Shown here: in pieces, positions 60,720-64,000 of the stretch
Layout: the number at the start of each line of letters is the position of its first letter
Position numbering within the stretch: position 1 is the stretch's first letter
Origin: Girardinichthys multiradiatus
Taxonomy: Eukaryota; Chordata; Actinopteri; Cyprinodontiformes; Goodeidae
Direction: 5' to 3'
Assembly (NCBI RefSeq): GCF_021462225.1
Contig: NC_061806.1
Coordinates: forward strand, 4,639,734-4,703,733
Length of the DNA stretch: 64,000 bases
The notes under the pieces: generated by a model
What the model was told of the DNA's origin: nothing
The model's database searches: none
The model's input: only the letters and a program-made list of their open reading frames with translations
Translations under genes and position numbers: made by a program

Positions 60720-62020
60720 ACACTGAGGTGTGAGAAGTGGGATGTGGAAAAGTCTTGGATGTACCTTTACTGGCTTCAACTTGTGTCTGGGAGGATTTTT
60801 CACAAATATAAACATGGGTTCAGGGGCTGGACCTCAGGCAACGTGGAGCCTGCTCTAGCTCCCAGTGGAGGGGGCTTGTCTGTGTTCCAGGCAGGGATGC
60901 TGACCAGCTGTCCCTGATCCAGCAAGTAAACTATTACTCATGGTGGCTGGGGCTTTTTTGACTTGGGGTGTGAGGACATACATGAGGGGGGATAGGGTTC
61001 GGGAATGAAAGGGGAGTGGGGATATAGGTTGCTCTTAGTTGAGGGGGTGTCAATCCTGCCTCAGAGTGGACAGTCGGATGGGTTAAGCTGCTAACTGCAC
61101 CTGAGGGGGCCTCATGGTACCTGAGTTGTGGGCTGCTGGCAGTGTGCTCACTACATGCAGTTGTACCTTGAGACTACTCCAACCCAAGGGCAGCCCCCCT
61201 GCTGGGGCCCCTCTCAGGCTTCGCCAGGGAGTGGGTGGGGTGGAGACAAATGTGGAGCTGGCTCCCAACCGGGGATTTATGCCCATCCCCTTCTTCCTAA
61301 TACAGGTAACATACCACAAGATTAGGGTCTTTGGGTGTGGGATGATGGCCCTTGCTGGCATTGGACAGTGGGGGGTATGGTGGGTGCTACATTATAGTGC
61401 CCTTCCCCTACTTTGCTCGGCCCCATCCGGCACCCCGATTATGATGGACTACAGATACATGGGGCTTGGGGTTTAGGTGGGGAAGACTGCTGTCAGCAGG
61501 CATGGGGGTCTCTCAAAACAATATCTCCATGCAGTATTCCACTGTGCCTACCCCCCTTTGGTTCTTCTGATTTCTTGCCACCATCGTGGGTTAGGGATTT
61601 TAGGGGGGCTTTCCATCTTTGATGGCGAGTGTTCTTGGTACTGGAGGCTTGTGCGGGCCTGGCCTTCAGCTTTGCCTGCATTGGAAGCATGGCTGCTGTG
61701 CTGAATTGGGGGCTTCATTGCTCAGTGCTCTGACTCTCTGCCTGTCCCTCTTTGCCCTGGGGGCTGCTACTTCTCAACTTTGCTGCATACTTACCTCTGT
61801 GTCAGGTATAAAGTTATCTTCAGGAGTTGCCCGAATGCCTAGGGCTTCTGCAGCTTTCAGGAGCCAAAGCTACCCGCCCTGCGCTACTCTTAGGCACTGT
61901 GTGTTGCAAAGGTTTCTACTGTTCTCAACATTCTAACAACTTTGCACCTTCAGGTAAAAAAATTCCAACACACCCACATACACTAATCCACCCACACATA
62001 CAACAAGGAATAGGGATCTG
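60720..62020. repeat. unclassified G-rich interspersed repeat
   Basis: A stretch of unusual composition: the plus strand has many G runs (GGGGGG at 60986, GGGGGTGTC at 61042, TAGGGGGGCTTT at 61601) and CTGG words, standing out from AT-rich surroundings, and ends in a CACACCCACATACAC-type tail. Several open frames of 65-120 codons occur on both strands but look like low-complexity by-products. I believe it is a repeat of teleost genomes but cannot place it in a class. Confidence 0.4.
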
Positions 62021-62523
62021 AGTAATAGTTTTCTCAAAATAACTAAATACTGTTATGAGAAGCAGGATGAAATCACCTGCAATTGAGAAAAATGAGATGC
62101 GCATCCGAAAGAATTTTGATATACAACCAGCACTGTGCTACTATTTGTTTTAGTTATTTTTCTAATATTAAAATACATTCGAATTCAGTTTAAATCATGT
62201 TGAGGCTGAGGCTAATAAACTATCTAGGTAATTGAAAGTGATGACAATTAGCCATAGTGGCTCCTAATTTTGAACCTAAAACAAAACCCTGCCTGTTTAT
62301 TTTGATGCCAAATGTAGTCTTTTTTTTTTTTAAATCAGTAAACTAGGATAGTATCTCCATTTGTAGAGCAAATCTGCATTGGCACTTATAGGCAACTAGC
62401 ACCTTCATATGGTATGCTGGAAATGTCAAGACAGGACAAGTAAAAAAAAAAGTAAAAAAAAAAAAAGTGCTTGCTTCATGAAACATGCCACATATCAGAC
62501 ATTTAAATTAAAACTGCACTCAC

Positions 62524-63242
62524 CTCATTGCCCTTTCCTTGAGACATGCTGTCATTGGTCAGTTCATCATCAAAAGCATTGTTGCTCTTCACCTTCTTCT
62601 TGGGCTTCTTCAACTCTTTGTCACTATCACTGCTACTGTTGTTAGTGTCGTCACCATCGTCCTTGCCCTCATCATCTTCATCATCGTCATCATCATCATC
62701 GTTATCATCATCATCATCATCACTAACGCTAGCTCCATCCTCTTCCTCTGTTCCCCCTTTCTGCGTTGATGTTTTACCTTTCTTCTTCTCTGCAGTGGGC
62801 CTCCAGTCATTATCATCTTCACTGTCATAGTCGTCCATCTCATTCAATTCTTCCATAGTGGTGAAGTCCAGCAGGGGGCGATTCCTACGGAAATTCCATT
62901 TCTTCGGCTCAGTCAGAGACTCCTCCACATTGACAAGGCCACCGCCAGATGTAGAGGTAGATTCAGGTTCACCAGCAGCAGTGCCCTCTGTCTCTGAAGT
63001 CTTCTTTCTTTTCCTTCTACGTTTGGATGTAGCAGACGGGATGTCTTTGGTGTGGCTGTCCGAGGACAGTGGCTGCTTGAGCTTCTCCTCATCTTCCGTT
63101 AAATTGTCATCAACAGCCAGGTCTTTGGAATCCTCATCTATACCATCAATTCCAGAAACAACATTTTCTGAGTCACTTTCTGAGCCCCCAGCACTCGCCT
63201 TAGACCCTTCTTCATCACTGCCGTTGCCTGTGCCATCTGACC
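62524..63242 (-). CDS. phf14: PHF14 exon 2: acidic N-terminal region
   Basis: First coding exon visible, 719 bases; it begins with the last two bases of a split codon (phase 1 intron upstream, acceptor CTAG at 63243) and ends in phase 0 at GAG before a GTGAGT donor (62518-62523). It encodes residues 1-240 of the visible protein. The sequence is low complexity and highly charged: Ser/Asp/Glu-rich start, a KRRRKRKK basic patch (candidate nuclear localisation signal) near residue 75, then the family's best conserved N-terminal block, KKWNFRRNRPLLDF, followed by MDDYDSEDDNDWRP. Near residues 185-205 is an almost pure Asp run with a few Glu, written by a TCA/TCG trinucleotide tract on the plus strand. 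The antisense poly-Ser frame is a shadow. The exon carrying the start Met is expected to the right of the window. Confidence 0.93.
62641..62730. repeat. trinucleotide tract coding poly-Asp in PHF14 exon 2
   Basis: Plus-strand TCA/TCG/TTA repeats read on the minus strand as GAT/GAC/GAA codons, giving an uneven run of aspartates and glutamates. The imperfect mix of codons suggests an older, partly stabilised expansion. Length is likely polymorphic between individuals or species, because the equivalent stretch of the family is variable. Confidence 0.8.
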
Positions 63243-63919
63243 CTAGCAGAATATGGCACAATGAGAACATATCTGATTAGGTACTGACACTGTAAATGGT
63301 TTGTTTGCTTTTCTAGTATCTGAGTGAAATCCCAACTGGCAGGTATTTTTAGGCCTAACCAGCCTTTGTTCACTGCCTGTTTTTAATTATATTTGGCAAA
63401 ATCCCAAAGGTTTTCTTTACACTTTTGAGTACTTCTGTGGAACCATCATTTATGTGGGTATTCTGCTTCTGTAAAGGCATAAATGCAACATTAAAAATTC
63501 ATCAATAAAAGTAGTTTTTATTGCTGGAACCTTCTCCAGGACCCATGGTAGTTTTCTGGAACCATAATTTCCCCCTCTTAATTTCTAGTGCCTTAACGAT
63601 AGTAAAAACAAGTTACTAGGCTTAACAATTTACTCCAGGAAAAGGCTACGTCACTCTGGACTGAAGACATTTTTGTTTACAGCAGGTTTTGATCGAAGAA
63701 CCTGACTAAAACAGTTTGAAATGTTTCTTCGAGTAATGCCTTTAATATCTGTATTTTAACATATATTTCTTAAATGCATTGCATTTATGTGTCCGGTGAA
63801 ACACTTTGGATTGACTTTTGTATGAATGGTGTTAGATAAATAAACCTGCCCCGTCTTAAGGCCTATACATGCTCCACAAGAACATTGAGATTTTCTATCT
63901 CCCAGGGCTGCAACAACTA
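63243..63919 (-). other. PHF14 intron 1 (incomplete)
   Basis: The region upstream of exon 2. I looked for the short initiating exon (conserved LLEALDYDSSDDS-type coding in the family) and did not find it, so it is presumably to the right of 64000. No gene recognised. Confidence 0.7.
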
Positions 63920-64000
63920 CAGGGGTTGGACAGTGAAACTGAAACACCTGGTTTTAGACCACAGTAATTTATTAGTACGGTGTAGGGCCTCCTTTTGCGG
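63920..64000 (-). mobile_element. end of a second DD36E Tc1 copy, cut by the window edge
   Basis: The stretch starts CAGGGGTTGGACAGTGAAAC after a TA, and continues like the reverse complement of the right end of the element at 55699-56968, including the last transposase codons (CCTCCTTTTGCGG). By eye three differences, all transitions, occur over 81 bases. Its transposase would be on the minus strand. The remaining 1.2 kb lie outside the window. Confidence 0.92.

Larger units (their letters stand above)
59531..62523 (-). other. PHF14 intron 2
   Basis: GT-AG intron of 3.0 kb. Contains a SINE (60128-60300), an unclassified G-rich repeat (60720-62020) and A-rich runs near 62440-62470. Nothing else is recognised. 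Confidence 0.82.
7782..63242 (-). other. phf14: PHF14 gene body, 14 internal coding exons on the minus strand
   Basis: PHF14 is a nuclear multi-PHD-finger protein. Family knowledge: it reads the histone H3 tail, works with TCF20, RAI1 and HMG20A, and in mouse represses PDGFR-alpha expression. Seen here: 14 minus-strand blocks, each bounded by AG on the 5' side and GT (once GC) on the 3' side, whose reading phases join exactly (2+717, 133, 160, 112, 138, 147, 271, 107, 96, 107, 132, 163, 63, 122 bases) to give about 823 uninterrupted residues. Domain order matches the vertebrate protein: acidic N-terminus, PHD1, C2HC knuckle plus PHD2, linker, coiled coil, PHD3, basic segment, first half of PHD4. 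The initiating exon and the last exon are not in the window. The lack of any stop or phase break across 14 exons argues for a living gene rather than a pseudogene. Confidence 0.96.

Noticed and set aside
61083..61936. Several 65-120 codon frames on both strands
   Set aside because: They lie in the G-rich repeat block, are Gly/Pro/Leu-rich by composition, and contradict each other.
62539..62830. Plus-strand frames with poly-Ser and poly-Ile/Val runs
   Set aside because: They are the antisense of the poly-Asp coding tract of PHF14 exon 2; low complexity, no independent support.
62858..63280. 140-codon plus-strand frame
   Set aside because: Antisense shadow of PHF14 exon 2.
1..64000. CRISPR arrays, operons, phage or bacterial islands
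   Set aside because: No regularly spaced repeats and no prokaryotic gene organisation; all long coding frames are PHF14 exons or eukaryotic transposons.

Overview
The window is the interior of a ray-finned fish (teleost, probably percomorph) chromosome. Two things point there. One is a vertebrate gene, split into many small exons, whose encoded protein is very close to the PHF14 of other vertebrates. The other is a repeat load typical of teleosts: Tc1/mariner elements, Rex3, Rex1-like and L2-like LINEs, and tRNA-derived SINEs. No bacterial genes, operons, rRNA genes or CRISPR arrays are present.

Almost everything lies inside one gene, PHF14 (PHD finger protein 14), on the minus strand, so transcription runs from the right edge to the left edge. 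I could assemble 14 consecutive coding exons by splice sites, codon phase and protein similarity. In transcript order they are 62524-63242, 59398-59530, 37327-37486, 36538-36649, 35624-35761, 35251-35397, 34864-35134, 33703-33809, 28986-29081, 22571-22677, 20923-21054, 14362-14524, 8507-8569 and 7782-7903. They total 2,470 coding bases (about 823 residues) without a stop or a phase break. The first coding exon (expected right of 64000) and the last exon (second half of the fourth PHD finger and the C-terminus, expected left of position 1) were not found. Thirteen introns are complete. Twelve are GT-AG and one (35762-36537) is GC-AG. I number the exons 2 to 15, assuming a single upstream coding exon.

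The protein is a multi-PHD chromatin reader. In order it has an acidic, low-complexity N-terminal region, PHD1, a C2HC zinc knuckle plus extended PHD2, a conserved basic linker, a coiled coil, PHD3, a basic RTRG segment and the start of PHD4. Family knowledge places it in the nucleus as a histone H3 tail binder and partner of the TCF20/RAI1/HMG20A proteins.

The introns hold the mobile DNA. From left to right: a decayed Tc1 (6430-7080), an internally deleted Tc1 with long inverted repeats (9682-10266), a Tc1-type end fragment (11635-11840), and a cluster in intron 12. That cluster contains Rex3 pieces in opposite orientations, a DNA element with a palindromic MITE nested in it, a SINE and a Rex1-like tail (14880-19085). 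Further on come a decayed Tc1 (29269-30213) and the very large intron 3 (37487-59397). Intron 3 carries a Tc1 with double direct repeats, two Rex1-like fragments, a 2.3-kb Rex3, an L2-like LINE nested inside a Tc1 with a 5-bp target duplication, and a nearly intact Tc1/mariner element of DD36E type (55699-56968). A second copy of that DD36E element starts at 63920 and runs off the right edge in the opposite orientation, so PHF14 exons 2 and 3 sit between inverted copies. I found no convincing new multi-gene system. The most notable items are the GC-AG intron, the DD36E transposon pair, the dated nested insertion, two strong intronic hairpins and a few candidate conserved noncoding blocks.
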